DNA of 33,353 nt from assembly GCA_026394555.1 (NCBI GenBank), contig JAPKXZ010000054.1, forward strand, positions 1 through 33,353. Reading direction: 5' to 3'. Each line of letters starts with the position of its first letter. Position 1 is the stretch's first letter. Of this stretch, positions 22,749-31,091 are shown piece by piece. A program made the translations under genes and the position numbers. This DNA comes from Methanothrix sp. Lineage in GTDB: Archaea > Halobacteriota > Methanosarcinia > Methanotrichales > Methanotrichaceae. The notes below the pieces were generated by a model. It did no database searches and had not been told where the DNA came from. It saw only the letters and a program-made list of their open reading frames with translations.

Positions 22749-24248
22749 ATGACGATAAATATCTCACGATTTGTATTTATATTCTTTTTAACTATATGCA
22801 TCACAGTAACGACGGCAATGGGAATTACTGTAAAGGTATCCACATCAAATGGTGCTGAAACGTCCTCTTCCTCACAGAGCTATGATCTGGATAGATCAAC
22901 GTGGTTGAAACAGGACATAAACCTAGACTCCGGCAAAATCTCATCCCACCTGCAAGCAGAAGGCGGGGGAAAAAATAGATTGACGCAATCACTATCCGGA
23001 AGTAGTTATGCTCTTACCAGCAACGTCGATAGCCAGGGAACGTTTTGTGTCTCTTCAGACTCTTCTGCCTCGGGGCAGGCGGCAAGTTTCAGCCAGCATG
23101 TAGCGGGGGCAGGTAGCCTGAGTCTCAATCTGCAGGGCACACAGGACGGTGCCACTGCCGGTCAAGAGGCAAGCGTGACCGATGGCGTGCTGTCCAGCTC
23201 GCAGAGCCTCTATGCGGGTAAGGATCAAGGCGCCTTTGCCTGCCAGAGTACAAATATGGAAGGCCAAGGCGGCAAAATGGTCTCGGTAGCGCTGGGTAAG
23301 AAGAATGTTATGCTGGCGGAAAGCAGCTTTTCCGGCCAGGGCAGTATGAAAGCCAATCTCGCTTCTGCAGCGTCAGATGGTGCCTTTTCCCGCGGCTTTG
23401 CGGTCATAGATGATGTTCTCGTTCTGAGCGACGACTACTTCAATGCCGTTTCAGAAGGCGGCGAGGACCTGATGATGGGCATGTCCGGCCTAAGAATGTT
23501 GGGAGATGGAAGCGGCATAGGCAGCTTTGATGTGAGCGTCCTCAATCTAGGGCTGAATGATGCGAAAGGAGCGGCGAAGGTCTCAACGACCTCCAAGACG
23601 GCAACGGCCGTGACTGGCGGATCTTATTCATCTTATAAGCTTACAGGATATCGCTGGAACGTGTTGGATCCCAAGGTGCAGCTCTACCTAAATCCGACCG
23701 GAACCCCAACAGGGCTTACGGCGGCATCCTCGCAAAGCGCTATTGCTGCGGCGGCCAATACCTGGGATGATGCTGTAGCCGGCAATATCTTTGCAGATGG
23801 AACTACGGTGATAGTAGATTCCAAAAAGGTGGTGGACGCTCCATTCTCCAAGACACCCAAGAGAGACGGCTACAATGTTAATGGCTGGAAAAAATTTGGG
23901 AATAGCTTTATTGCGCTGAATCGCTGGTGGACCAATGGCGTTAAGGTAGATGGATATTATTCCCTTATAGAATCCGATACCTGGTACAACCTTGATTATC
24001 AGTGGACCACAAGTCTCGCTACTGCCCAGAGCACCGGTAAGCTGGATCTGCAAAGCGTTGCCCTGCATGAACTGGGCCACTGCATCGGCATGGGTGATAT
24101 CTACTCCTCAACTTACGGGGGGAGTTTGCCGCCCACCGATCCTCGAACCAAGGACCTCGAACAGGTTATGAATCTCTACAACGGGCCACAAAGGACGCTG
24201 GGAAATGGTGACAAGACGGGAGCGCAGATTCTGTATGGAAAGGTATAG
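22749..24248 (+). CDS. Secreted matrixin-like zinc metalloprotease
   Basis: The protein is 499 residues. The start is ATG at 22749, behind GGGGGAGA; an ATG at 22731 lies before this site and is rejected. Signal peptide MTINISRFVFIFFLTICI..TTAMG. A region of about 280 residues is rich in Ser/Gly/Gln/Ala with loose repeated beta strands ('GSLSLNLQGTQDG', 'GSMKANLASAASDGAFS'). Then a catalytic domain: 'AANTWDDAVAGN', the zinc motif HELGHCIGMGD at 440-450 (HExxHxxxxxD), and 'EQVMNLYNGPQ' as the Met-turn. It is intact and probably active on extracellular proteins. There is no cysteine-switch propeptide; the long N-terminal region may take that role or be a surface anchor. It ends near a T-run (24279-24284). 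Confidence 0.87.
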   Translation: MTINISRFVFIFFLTICITVTTAMGITVKVSTSNGAETSSSSQSYDLDRSTWLKQDINLDSGKISSHLQAEGGGKNRLTQSLSGSSYALTSNVDSQGTFCVSSDSSASGQAASFSQHVAGAGSLSLNLQGTQDGATAGQEASVTDGVLSSSQSLYAGKDQGAFACQSTNMEGQGGKMVSVALGKKNVMLAESSFSGQGSMKANLASAASDGAFSRGFAVIDDVLVLSDDYFNAVSEGGEDLMMGMSGLRMLGDGSGIGSFDVSVLNLGLNDAKGAAKVSTTSKTATAVTGGSYSSYKLTGYRWNVLDPKVQLYLNPTGTPTGLTAASSQSAIAAAANTWDDAVAGNIFADGTTVIVDSKKVVDAPFSKTPKRDGYNVNGWKKFGNSFIALNRWWTNGVKVDGYYSLIESDTWYNLDYQWTTSLATAQSTGKLDLQSVALHELGHCIGMGDIYSSTYGGSLPPTDPRTKDLEQVMNLYNGPQRTLGNGDKTGAQILYGKV

Positions 24249-24312
24249 AAGAATGCGATAGAATTCAAGAGTTGATTCTTTTTTCATATTCTTATGTAAT
24301 CAAGCAATAAGA

Positions 24313-24320
24313 TTATAAAT
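24313..24320 (+). promoter_or_regulatory. TATA box of the DUF6788-metal transporter operon
   Basis: TTATAAAT lies about 26 bases before the TTG at 24343, consistent with a leaderless first gene. It would drive the four-gene run to 27112. Confidence 0.6.
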
Positions 24321-24342
24321 GGCAGTTACATAAGAGACATTC

Positions 24343-24660
24343 TTGATACCCAAAACCACCATCCACTCACTAGAGCATCAGGATCTCTCTGTGCTTTACG
24401 AGATCAGGGACCTCGTCGAGCGCCTCATCTTAGAAAGAGGCAAGCCGCCCCTGGCAGAGGAGCTACCAGATGACAGAGAGGTGTTGGATGTGCAGACGAC
24501 CGGCTGCATCACCTACCGTCTGGAGAAGGTCTCCTGTGGCAAGAACTGCAAAGGCTGTCCGCACGGTCCTTATTGGTATGGCTACTGGCGGGAGGGGGGC
24601 AAAACGCGCTCCAAATACATCGGCAAGAATCTGTTGACCACAGAAACCAAAAAGGTGTAG
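24343..24660 (+). CDS. DUF6788-like small Cys-containing protein at the head of the metal transporter operon
   Basis: The protein is 105 residues from TTG 24343, the position expected for a leaderless start. The N-terminal helical part ('YEIRDLVERLILERGKPPL') leads to a compact C-terminal motif 'GCITYRLEKVSCGKNCKGCPHGPYWYGYWREGG..RSKYIGK'. I associate this with DUF6788, although here the Cys pattern is CxxxxCxxC. A metal-binding or nucleic-acid-binding role is suggested by the cysteines and basic tail. The stop is 4 bases before the lipoprotein gene, so it is probably co-transcribed with it. Whether it senses the transported metal is an inference. Confidence 0.72.
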   Translation: MIPKTTIHSLEHQDLSVLYEIRDLVERLILERGKPPLAEELPDDREVLDVQTTGCITYRLEKVSCGKNCKGCPHGPYWYGYWREGGKTRSKYIGKNLLTTETKKV

Positions 24661-24664
24661 TAGT

Positions 24665-25561
24665 ATGATACGCAATATTAATAAATATAGTTTGATATTG
24701 ACTTTGCTGCTGGCAGTAACCATACTCTCAGGCTGCGTTTCACAAGATGAGTCCTCTTCCGGAACCCTTTCCGGCAATGCTTCCGGCAATGCGTCACACA
24801 GGATCAAGGTGGCCACGACCATCGCTCCTCTGGGCGACTTTGTGAAGGCAGTGGGCGGCGAGAAGGTCGAGGTTACGGTGGTAGTTCCGCCGGGAGCCGA
24901 GCCCCATACCTTCGAGCCCACGCCCTCTCTGATGATGAATGTGGCCAAAGCAAATCTCTATGTCATGAACGGGGCGGGTCTCGAGTTCTGGATGGACAAG
25001 CTGCTAGAGGCCAATAAGAGAATGGTAGTAGTAGACTCCTCTCAGGGCGTCGCCTTGCTGGAAGAGAGGAAAGGTGAAATAGATCCACACGTCTGGATCT
25101 CCCTAAGAAATGCTGCTTTCCAGGTGAATAACATCTGCTCCGGACTGATAGCGGTAGACCCGGCAAATAAAGATTATTATATCAAGAATAGAGATGATTA
25201 TTTGCAGAAGCTGCAATCCCTGGATGAAGAGCTGAATCAGACCTTTGCCGGCAAGAAGAACAGGATCTTCATTGTACACCATCCCGCCTGGACCTACTTC
25301 GCTCGGGACTACAACCTATCCCAGGTGCCGCTCATGGAGAATGAAAAGGAACCGGGCCCCAAGTACCTGGGCGAGGTGATCGACCTGGCCAGAAGGAATA
25401 ACATTACCACCATATTCATTGAGCCGGAGTATAACCCCAAGGCAGCCGAGGTGATCGCGCGGGAGATGAACGCCGGCATTGTGACTCTAGATCCCCTGGC
25501 TGAGAACTATCATGAAACAATGGCCTATGCTGGAAGAGAGATTGCCCTGAGCCTAGCATGA
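24665..25561 (+). CDS. Zinc/manganese-type ABC transporter solute-binding lipoprotein (ZnuA/TroA family)
   Basis: The 298-residue protein starts with a lipobox, 'LAVTILSGC', so Cys24 is the probable lipid anchor. The binding site has His81 (EPHTFEP), His142 (DPHVW) and His205/206 (VHHPAW), plus a late Asp in 'TLDPL', the standard ligands. A His-rich loop typical of many ZnuA proteins is absent. A 'SGNASGN' repeat linker follows the lipobox. It delivers metal to the downstream permease; zinc versus manganese cannot be told by sequence. The ATG at 24665 is 4 bases after the previous stop and overlaps the ATPase gene by 4 bases (ATGA). Confidence 0.93.
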   Translation: MIRNINKYSLILTLLLAVTILSGCVSQDESSSGTLSGNASGNASHRIKVATTIAPLGDFVKAVGGEKVEVTVVVPPGAEPHTFEPTPSLMMNVAKANLYVMNGAGLEFWMDKLLEANKRMVVVDSSQGVALLEERKGEIDPHVWISLRNAAFQVNNICSGLIAVDPANKDYYIKNRDDYLQKLQSLDEELNQTFAGKKNRIFIVHHPAWTYFARDYNLSQVPLMENEKEPGPKYLGEVIDLARRNNITTIFIEPEYNPKAAEVIAREMNAGIVTLDPLAENYHETMAYAGREIALSLA

Positions 25562-26319
25562 CAGAGAATATAGTATCCATAAAGGGCCTCTGGATCTGCC
25601 GGGCTTTGCACGCCGTCCTGGAGGACATAAATCTGGAGCTTGCAGCCGGCGACTTTCTCGGTCTGATCGGCCCCAACGGAGGCGGCAAATCCACCCTGCT
25701 AAAAGCAATGCTGGGACTGATCAAGCCCGATCGGGGCAGCATTGCCATCTTCGGGCTGCCGCCCGCAGCGGCACGGAGCCGAGTTGGCTACATGCCCCAG
25801 AAGACAGTCTTCGACCAGAGCTTTCCGGTTAATGTTTTGGATGTGGTGCTCATGGGAAGATATAGCCGCACCGGGCTCATGCACCGCTACGGCCCCCATG
25901 ATCGCATAGCTGCGCAGAATGCACTCGCTGCTGTGGGAATGGAAGACCGGGCTATGCGCGAGATTGGCGCACTCTCGGGAGGAGAGCAGCAGAGGGTCTT
26001 TGTCGCTCGCTCATTAGTCTCCGATCCAAAGCTGCTACTCCTGGATGAGCCCACGGCAGGCGTTGATTCCGCCCAGCAGACGGATTTTTACGATCTGCTC
26101 TGCCACCTGAATCGCGATCAGGGTATCGCCATTGTGCTGGTCTCCCATGATGTTACAGCCATCTCCAAATACGTGAGCAAGATTGCCTGCTTAAACCAGC
26201 GGCTTTATTATCATGACTCCAAGGAACTAAGCAATGAGGACATCGAGAAGGCCTACGGCTGCCCGGTGGAGATGATCGCGCACGGTACACCCCATCGGGT
26301 CTTGAGGGAACATGATTGA
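25558..26319 (+). CDS. Metal ABC transporter ATPase (ZnuC-like)
   Basis: The protein is 253 residues. Walker A is GPNGGGKST (near residue 40), the Q-loop 'MPQKTVFDQSFPV', the signature LSGGEQQRV, Walker B LLLLDEPTAGVD, and H-loop 'VLVSHDVTA'. The sequence resembles the ABC-type Mn/Zn group (PF00005). The ATG at 25558 overlaps the lipoprotein stop (ATGA), and the gene overlaps the permease by 8 bases. It powers import of the metal bound by the lipoprotein. Membrane-associated, cytoplasmic side. Confidence 0.94.
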   Translation: MTENIVSIKGLWICRALHAVLEDINLELAAGDFLGLIGPNGGGKSTLLKAMLGLIKPDRGSIAIFGLPPAAARSRVGYMPQKTVFDQSFPVNVLDVVLMGRYSRTGLMHRYGPHDRIAAQNALAAVGMEDRAMREIGALSGGEQQRVFVARSLVSDPKLLLLDEPTAGVDSAQQTDFYDLLCHLNRDQGIAIVLVSHDVTAISKYVSKIACLNQRLYYHDSKELSNEDIEKAYGCPVEMIAHGTPHRVLREHD

Positions 26320-27112
26320 TTTGGATTTTCTCCAGTACGACTTCATGAGAAATGCCCTGGCCGCGGGCCTGGCCGCCTCAGTGCTCTGCGGCGTAATTGG
26401 GATATATGTAATTTTAAATAAAATAGTATTCATAAGCGACGGCATCGCTCACGCTGCCTTTGGCGGCATTGGTCTTGGTTACTTCCTGGGCTACGATCCG
26501 CTGGCCTTCGGAATAGGATCGGCCGTAATAACTGCTCTCGGCATAGGCATGGTCAGCTCCCGGGCACGCATATCCGAGGATACGGCCATTGGTGTCTTCA
26601 TGGCCACCGGCATGGCTTTAGGAATAATGCTCCTCACTCTTTCCCAGGGCTATGCCAGAGACCTTTACGGCTACCTTTTCGGAAATATTTTAGCCGTGAC
26701 AAGGAGCGATGTTCTGCTTATTGCGGCACTCACATTGATCATCCTGGCTCTCGTCTTTCTGCTCTACAAAGAATTTCTTCTCCTGAGCTTCGATCCCATC
26801 TATGCACAGGCCATTGGCCTGCCCGTGCAAAGCCTTCGCCTCTTGCTCCTGGTCATGGTAGCCTTTAGCGTGGTCATTCTCATCAAGATCGTGGGGATAA
26901 TCATGGTCATAGCGCTTCTGACCATTCCCGGCGCCATAAGCCGGCGGCACATGTTGGGACTGCCCGCGATCATGGCCGGCTCCATATTATTGGGCGCGAT
27001 CTTTGTGACCATTGGGCTCTTGATATCTTATGAGCTGGATGTCCCATCCGGTGCGACCATAATTCTCACGGCAGCCTTAGCTTTTTTCCTGAGCACCGTG
27101 CTTTCCAGATAG
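26312..27112 (+). CDS. Metal ABC transporter permease (ZnuB-like, ABC-3 family)
   Basis: The protein is 266 residues with about eight membrane segments ('GLAASVLCGVIGIYVI' near the N-terminus, 'ALTLIILALVFLLY', 'LLLLVMVAFSVVILI', and the last 'GATIILTAALAFFLSTVL'). The family loop 'ISDGIAHAAFGGIGLGYFLG' and the 'RHMLGLPAIMAG' region fit ABC-3 permeases. Overlap of 8 bases with the ATPase gene. Full length. With the two genes before it this forms a complete import system. Confidence 0.93.
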   Translation: MIDLDFLQYDFMRNALAAGLAASVLCGVIGIYVILNKIVFISDGIAHAAFGGIGLGYFLGYDPLAFGIGSAVITALGIGMVSSRARISEDTAIGVFMATGMALGIMLLTLSQGYARDLYGYLFGNILAVTRSDVLLIAALTLIILALVFLLYKEFLLLSFDPIYAQAIGLPVQSLRLLLLVMVAFSVVILIKIVGIIMVIALLTIPGAISRRHMLGLPAIMAGSILLGAIFVTIGLLISYELDVPSGATIILTAALAFFLSTVLSR

Positions 27113-27116
27113 ATAG

Positions 27117-27126
27117 GTTTAATTAA
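27117..27126 (+). promoter_or_regulatory. Possible TATA box of the COG1361-ABC exporter operon
   Basis: GTTTAATTAA lies just after the permease stop (27112), with the ATG at 27152 about 26 bases on, so a leaderless or near-leaderless transcript. The spacing supports a separate promoter for the exporter genes. Confidence 0.45.
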
Positions 27127-27151
27127 TGGATGCAAATTAACTTAAAAGAGG

Positions 27152-28147
27152 ATGAAGCTCCTGCATATCATCAGCATTCTGCTTCTTCTTGCCGGTACGG
27201 TCCAGGCAGAAGATATCATATTTTTTGCAGATGATCACTACAAATCCTTGGGCCGGCCAGAGCTTACAGCCGGTGTGGCCAATCCGGCTCTGGTCCCAGG
27301 TGATAGTATCCTGCGAATAAACCTGGCCAATATAGGCGAGCTGAAAGAACTGATGCCCATTAACGAGAGCGGCTCAAATGAAGACATATTGCGGGAGATG
27401 AGAGCGGAAATGCAGAGCAGTGATGCTTTGAACATCGATGCCGCCCTTGCCGGAACAGAGACCCTGCAAGCAGGAGCCATAAAGGTGACAACCGGGCCGC
27501 AGCATATCAAGATCCTTCCTGCGGGAGGCGCGGCAATGTTGCAGTTTAATATCACTGCAAAGATGAATGCAAGCGGCTGGTATCGGCTTCCCTTGACCGT
27601 TGATTATGAGCGGCAGGTGGATGTGAGCGTGAAGAGCAGCGAGGTCTTTCCCCTCTATGAAGCAGAAAGACAAAACCTCACTTGTATGGTATTTGTGGCA
27701 GGAAATAATGATTCTTTGCGCATTTCAGGGATTAAATCAGAGCTTTATGCGGGTGGAAGTGAAATCTTGAGGATGGCAATCAGCAATGATGGTGCCACAT
27801 TGCTTCATAATTGCTCGGCCAGGCTCCTGACTGCTCCTCCCTTCTACACAGAGGGCCCGGATACAATGCTTGGAGACCTGGCCCCCGGATCGTTGGCTGT
27901 AATCTCATTCACGGTAGGCGTAGATGGAAATGCCGGCCGGCAGGATTACCAACTGGGCTGTGAGATTGATTGCCAAGAGAAAAGCATAATTGTCCCTCTG
28001 CAAATCTCTCTCGCGCGCGCCGGGGTTTTAGGAAACTATGCAGGGCCGGTATTGGGAAGCCTGGCAATAGCAGGTCTCGCAGCTTTTCTGATATGGAAAA
28101 GAGGAGATCAACTCTTCAGTCGCAAGAGAAGACGAAGGCAAAAATGA
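27152..28147 (+). CDS. Secreted/membrane-anchored COG1361-like protein of an ABC exporter operon
   Basis: The 331-residue protein has signal peptide MKLLHIISILLLLAGTVQA. A beta-rich extracellular region shows at least two immunoglobulin-like units ('NPALVPGDSILRINLANIG' and 'AGGSEILRMAISNDGATLLHNCSARLL', each the start of a CARDB/COG1361-style strand pattern), and several N-x-S/T sequons. A C-terminal membrane segment lies at about 298-315, followed by a basic tail (RKRRRRQK). Its stop overlaps the ATPase gene by ATGA, and the operon continues to an ABC-2 permease. In other archaea COG1361 proteins next to ABC-2 exporters are thought to work with them at the cell surface; the cargo is unknown. 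Near-leaderless start predicted. Confidence 0.82.
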   Translation: MKLLHIISILLLLAGTVQAEDIIFFADDHYKSLGRPELTAGVANPALVPGDSILRINLANIGELKELMPINESGSNEDILREMRAEMQSSDALNIDAALAGTETLQAGAIKVTTGPQHIKILPAGGAAMLQFNITAKMNASGWYRLPLTVDYERQVDVSVKSSEVFPLYEAERQNLTCMVFVAGNNDSLRISGIKSELYAGGSEILRMAISNDGATLLHNCSARLLTAPPFYTEGPDTMLGDLAPGSLAVISFTVGVDGNAGRQDYQLGCEIDCQEKSIIVPLQISLARAGVLGNYAGPVLGSLAIAGLAAFLIWKRGDQLFSRKRRRRQK

Positions 28148-29076
28148 CAGAAAAACCGGTTGAAGCTAAGGGAATTTGCAAGATATATAAGAGCTTCTTG
28201 GGGAGTCGTACCACAGTTCTTCAGAACATATCCCTGGATATCGAGGCGGGAGAGATCTTCGGTCTACTCGGCCCCAACGGCTCAGGCAAGACCACTCTCA
28301 TCTCCATCTTCTCCACTCTCATCTACCCGGAGCGGGGCAGTCTTTTCATCCTGGGAATGGATGCACGTCGCGACAGCAACGAGATCCGCAAAGTCATAAA
28401 CATCAGCACTGCCAAGCCCAATTTTCCCTGGAGCCTGACCGTGCAAGAGAACCTGCGCCACTATGGCATGCTCTACGGCCTTTATGGCTCCGCTCTCTCC
28501 CGGACAGTGGAAGATCAGATCGATGCCTTTGAGCTTTCTGAGTTTCGGGATATGAAGTTCGAGAACCTCTCCACCGGCCTAAAGCAGCGCCTCTCTCTGG
28601 CCAAAGCCATGCTCAACCACCCTCGTCTTCTGTTCCTGGACGAGCCCACCACGGGACTTGATCCGGATATATCCATAAAAACCCGCCTGCTGATAAAGAG
28701 AATTCACCAGGAACAGAACATCTCTGTGGTCTTATCCACTCACTACATGCCAGAGGCGGAGATGCTCTGCGATCGGATTGCCTTTTTGCGCAAGGGTCAG
28801 ATTGTGGCACTGGATACGCCCCGCAATTTAAAGAAGCATCTGGGGCTGGGGGAAAAAGTGGTGGTCTCTTACGAAGGGCCGGTAGACATCGCGGCCCTGG
28901 AACGCCTGCCGGGCGTTTTAGGCATAAGAGCGGAGAAGGGCCGCTTGGAGATTGTGATCGACAGAAACGAGGATAGTCTGGACAGGATAGTCAAGCTCTT
29001 TTGCCATGCCAGAATCCTGGACATAACCATAAAAGAACCCGATTTGGAGGATGTATTCCTTGAACTGGCAAGGTGA
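28144..29076 (+). CDS. ABC-2 type transporter ATPase
   Basis: The 310-residue protein starts at ATG 28144, which overlaps the previous stop; an upstream in-frame ATG at 27970 lies inside that gene and is not used. Walker A GPNGSGKTT, Q-loop region 'ISTAKPNFPWSLTV', signature LSTGLKQRL (a variant of LSGGQ, usual in exporters), Walker B LLFLDEPTTGLD, and 'VLSTHYMPEAE'. A C-terminal regulatory extension ends in 'EPDLEDVFLELAR', the tail of the CcmA/ABC-2 group. The gene overlaps the permease start by 26 bases, so they are one unit. Confidence 0.93.
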   Translation: MTEKPVEAKGICKIYKSFLGSRTTVLQNISLDIEAGEIFGLLGPNGSGKTTLISIFSTLIYPERGSLFILGMDARRDSNEIRKVINISTAKPNFPWSLTVQENLRHYGMLYGLYGSALSRTVEDQIDAFELSEFRDMKFENLSTGLKQRLSLAKAMLNHPRLLFLDEPTTGLDPDISIKTRLLIKRIHQEQNISVVLSTHYMPEAEMLCDRIAFLRKGQIVALDTPRNLKKHLGLGEKVVVSYEGPVDIAALERLPGVLGIRAEKGRLEIVIDRNEDSLDRIVKLFCHARILDITIKEPDLEDVFLELAR

Positions 29077-29845
29077 ATTGAACAAGTACCTGGCAAGCGC
29101 CTACAAGAACTGGATCATCTCCAAGAGGAACATCTTCACCTTATTCGAGCTATTCTTCTGGCCCATGATCAGCCTGCTATCCATTGGGCTGCTCACGCGG
29201 TTCTTGCGGGTGGAGGGCTCGATGGTCTCCTTTCTCCTGGTGGGCGCTATTGCCCTTACCATTTTGCAGGTGGCCCAGATCGATGTAGCCTACGTCCTCT
29301 TATTCGACATGTGGTCCAAGAGCATCAAGAACACTTTCATCGCTCCGATTCGTAGCTACCATCTGGTCTTTGGAGCAGCACTCTTCGGCATACTGCGGGG
29401 CAGTGTGGTCTTCTTCATTCTGGCGGTAGTCAGCCGCTACCTCTTTGGCTTTGATTTCCAGGAGGGAGGCCTTCTACCGGTGCTGATATTTCTGGCAGGT
29501 GTTTTCGCTACGGCTGCGGTCATCGGCATCACCGTGTGCATATCCATTCTCACCTTCGGCCAGAAGGCGGATGTTGCCGCCTGGAGCCTGAGCGGTATGA
29601 TCCTGCTCGTGAGTGGAATTTACTATCCCGTAGAGGTGCTGCCTCCCTTGCTGCAGACGATTGCCAGAATCATTCCCCTGACCTATTTTTTAGAATACTA
29701 CAGGTCAATATTTATTCCAGGCCCCCATCATCTGGCCATTGGTGCATTTCTGGCCGTTTTCTACCTGGTTCTAGGGCTGATCCTGCTGGATCGTGCTATT
29801 GAGAGGGCGAGAAGGACAGGCATCCTGCTGCGGCTGTCGGAGTAG
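29051..29845 (+). CDS. ABC-2 type transporter permease
   Basis: The 264-residue protein is of the ABC-2 membrane family (NodJ/DrrB-like). About six membrane segments are visible, with an amphipathic start 'KYLASAYKNWIISKRN', the helix 'LFELFFWPMISLLSIGLL', 'LPVLIFLAGVFATAAVIGI', and the 'GIYYPVEVLPPLLQTIARIIPLTYFLEYYRS' signature near the C-terminus. It pairs with the preceding ATPase; the two overlap by 26 bases. Substrate unknown. Confidence 0.93.
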   Translation: MYSLNWQGELNKYLASAYKNWIISKRNIFTLFELFFWPMISLLSIGLLTRFLRVEGSMVSFLLVGAIALTILQVAQIDVAYVLLFDMWSKSIKNTFIAPIRSYHLVFGAALFGILRGSVVFFILAVVSRYLFGFDFQEGGLLPVLIFLAGVFATAAVIGITVCISILTFGQKADVAAWSLSGMILLVSGIYYPVEVLPPLLQTIARIIPLTYFLEYYRSIFIPGPHHLAIGAFLAVFYLVLGLILLDRAIERARRTGILLRLSE

Positions 29846-29858
29846 TGTTGCAAGATAT

Positions 29859-29864
29859 GAGGTG
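29859..29864 (+). promoter_or_regulatory. Shine-Dalgarno that decides the folP-like start
   Basis: GAGGTG lies 6 bases before TTG 29871. An in-frame extension to 29793 would overlap the permease gene and add residues unlike the family. Confidence 0.65.
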
Positions 29865-29870
29865 TTGGGA

Positions 29871-31091
29871 TTGATAGAAGGCATTTTGGGTCGCGTCTTG
29901 GTCGGAGACAGTCATCCCGTGCGGCTGATGGGCATAATCAATCTAAGTCGTGAGTCCTTCTACCAGGGCTCAGTGGCCGGCCCTCATGAGGCTCTCTCCC
30001 TGGCGACAGCCATGCAAGAGCAGGGCGCGGATATGATAGATCTGGGCGGCGTCTCCACGGCGCCAGGCTCTCCTCTCATAAGTGAGGCAGTGGAACGAGA
30101 AAGGCTCTTTCCCGCTCTCAAGGATATTTTGGACAACCTGGATATCACCGTCTCCATTGATACGCAAAGGTCCGGCATTGCAAGCGAAGCCCTCTCGCGG
30201 GGAGCCGCCTGCATAAATGATGTCTCCGGACTGTCTGACCCCAATATGGCTGCCCGTGTGGCCGAGTACGACGCATCCCTGATCATCATGGCTTCCCGGC
30301 AGAGAGCGGGCGATCTGCTCCAAATAAACGAGATAATTGCCTTGCTGGGAGATAGAGTGAGGGCCGCGGCGAAGGCTGGCGTAAGCCCGGCTAAGATCTC
30401 GGTTGATCCGGGCATCGGCAAATGGATACCGGAAAAGACTCCTGCCCACGATCTGGCCATTTTGGACGGATTGCTCCGCCTGCGTGCTTTAGAGCGGCCG
30501 GTGGTCGCGGCTATTTCCCGCAAGTCCTTCATCGGGGAATGCCTGCATAAGCCCGATCCCTTCCAGAGATTGGCAGGAACGCTGGCGGCCACGGCCATAG
30601 CTGTTTATCTGGGGGCGCATATCGTCAGGACCCATGATATCGCCGCCAGCCTGGATACCGTAGCCATGGCCAAAGCCATTCGAGGCCGTCCGGCTGTGTC
30701 GGTAGATGAGGAGATGGAGGTGGAGGTGCTGGGCTATTTGGGCCAGGGGGAGGATCTAGCGGAAACATTGCGCCGGACAGAGGTAGATGAGCGGGGACTA
30801 AGCACTCTCTGCAAGAAAAGCTCTTTTCGCATCCTGGCTGTGCGCGGCCTTAGCAGCATGGAGGCCATAATAATAAAGCAGGAGATGCTGGCCCGAGGCG
30901 GAGACGCTGCCATTCCCAAGCTCGCTCTTCGCTGTGATCCAAGGCCAGAAGAGGTTTTAATATTCGGCACCTCCAACCAGATAGCTGGACTGGTAAAGAA
31001 CTTGAGCGGCCAGCCCTTCCGACTCATGCGCCTGGCCGCGAGGATAGATGAGGCTACTAAAATGATAGAAAACCCAGAACGTTACGGGTGA
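29871..31091 (+). CDS. Dihydropteroate synthase-like protein with a C-terminal extension
   Basis: The 406-residue protein starts at TTG 29871. The DHPS TIM-barrel motifs run in order: GIINLSRESF (21-30), the counterpart of GILNVTPDSF; 'TVSIDTQRSG'; 'CINDVSGL'; DPGIGK (179-184); SRKSF (216-220); and 'IVRTHDIAASL' near the barrel end. They are all intact. Standard DHPS is about 270-280 residues; here about 120 more follow ('SFRILAVRGLSSMEAIIIKQEML', 'LIFGTSNQIAGLVKNLSG'), an alpha/beta extension known from some bacterial and archaeal folP genes. It would condense a pterin diphosphate with a p-aminobenzoate-type substrate for folate or methanopterin. Its stop overlaps the GTG of the next gene, so the two are coupled. 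Which cofactor is made cannot be settled here. Confidence 0.88.
   Translation: MIEGILGRVLVGDSHPVRLMGIINLSRESFYQGSVAGPHEALSLATAMQEQGADMIDLGGVSTAPGSPLISEAVERERLFPALKDILDNLDITVSIDTQRSGIASEALSRGAACINDVSGLSDPNMAARVAEYDASLIIMASRQRAGDLLQINEIIALLGDRVRAAAKAGVSPAKISVDPGIGKWIPEKTPAHDLAILDGLLRLRALERPVVAAISRKSFIGECLHKPDPFQRLAGTLAATAIAVYLGAHIVRTHDIAASLDTVAMAKAIRGRPAVSVDEEMEVEVLGYLGQGEDLAETLRRTEVDERGLSTLCKKSSFRILAVRGLSSMEAIIIKQEMLARGGDAAIPKLALRCDPRPEEVLIFGTSNQIAGLVKNLSGQPFRLMRLAARIDEATKMIENPERYG

Noticed and set aside
27970-28143. N-terminal extension of the ABC-2 ATPase
   Set aside because: Lies in the coding region of the preceding gene in another frame; the ATG at 28144 fits the family.
29793-29870. N-terminal extension of the DHPS-like protein
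   Set aside because: Overlaps the permease gene and lacks a ribosome binding site; TTG 29871 has GAGGTG.
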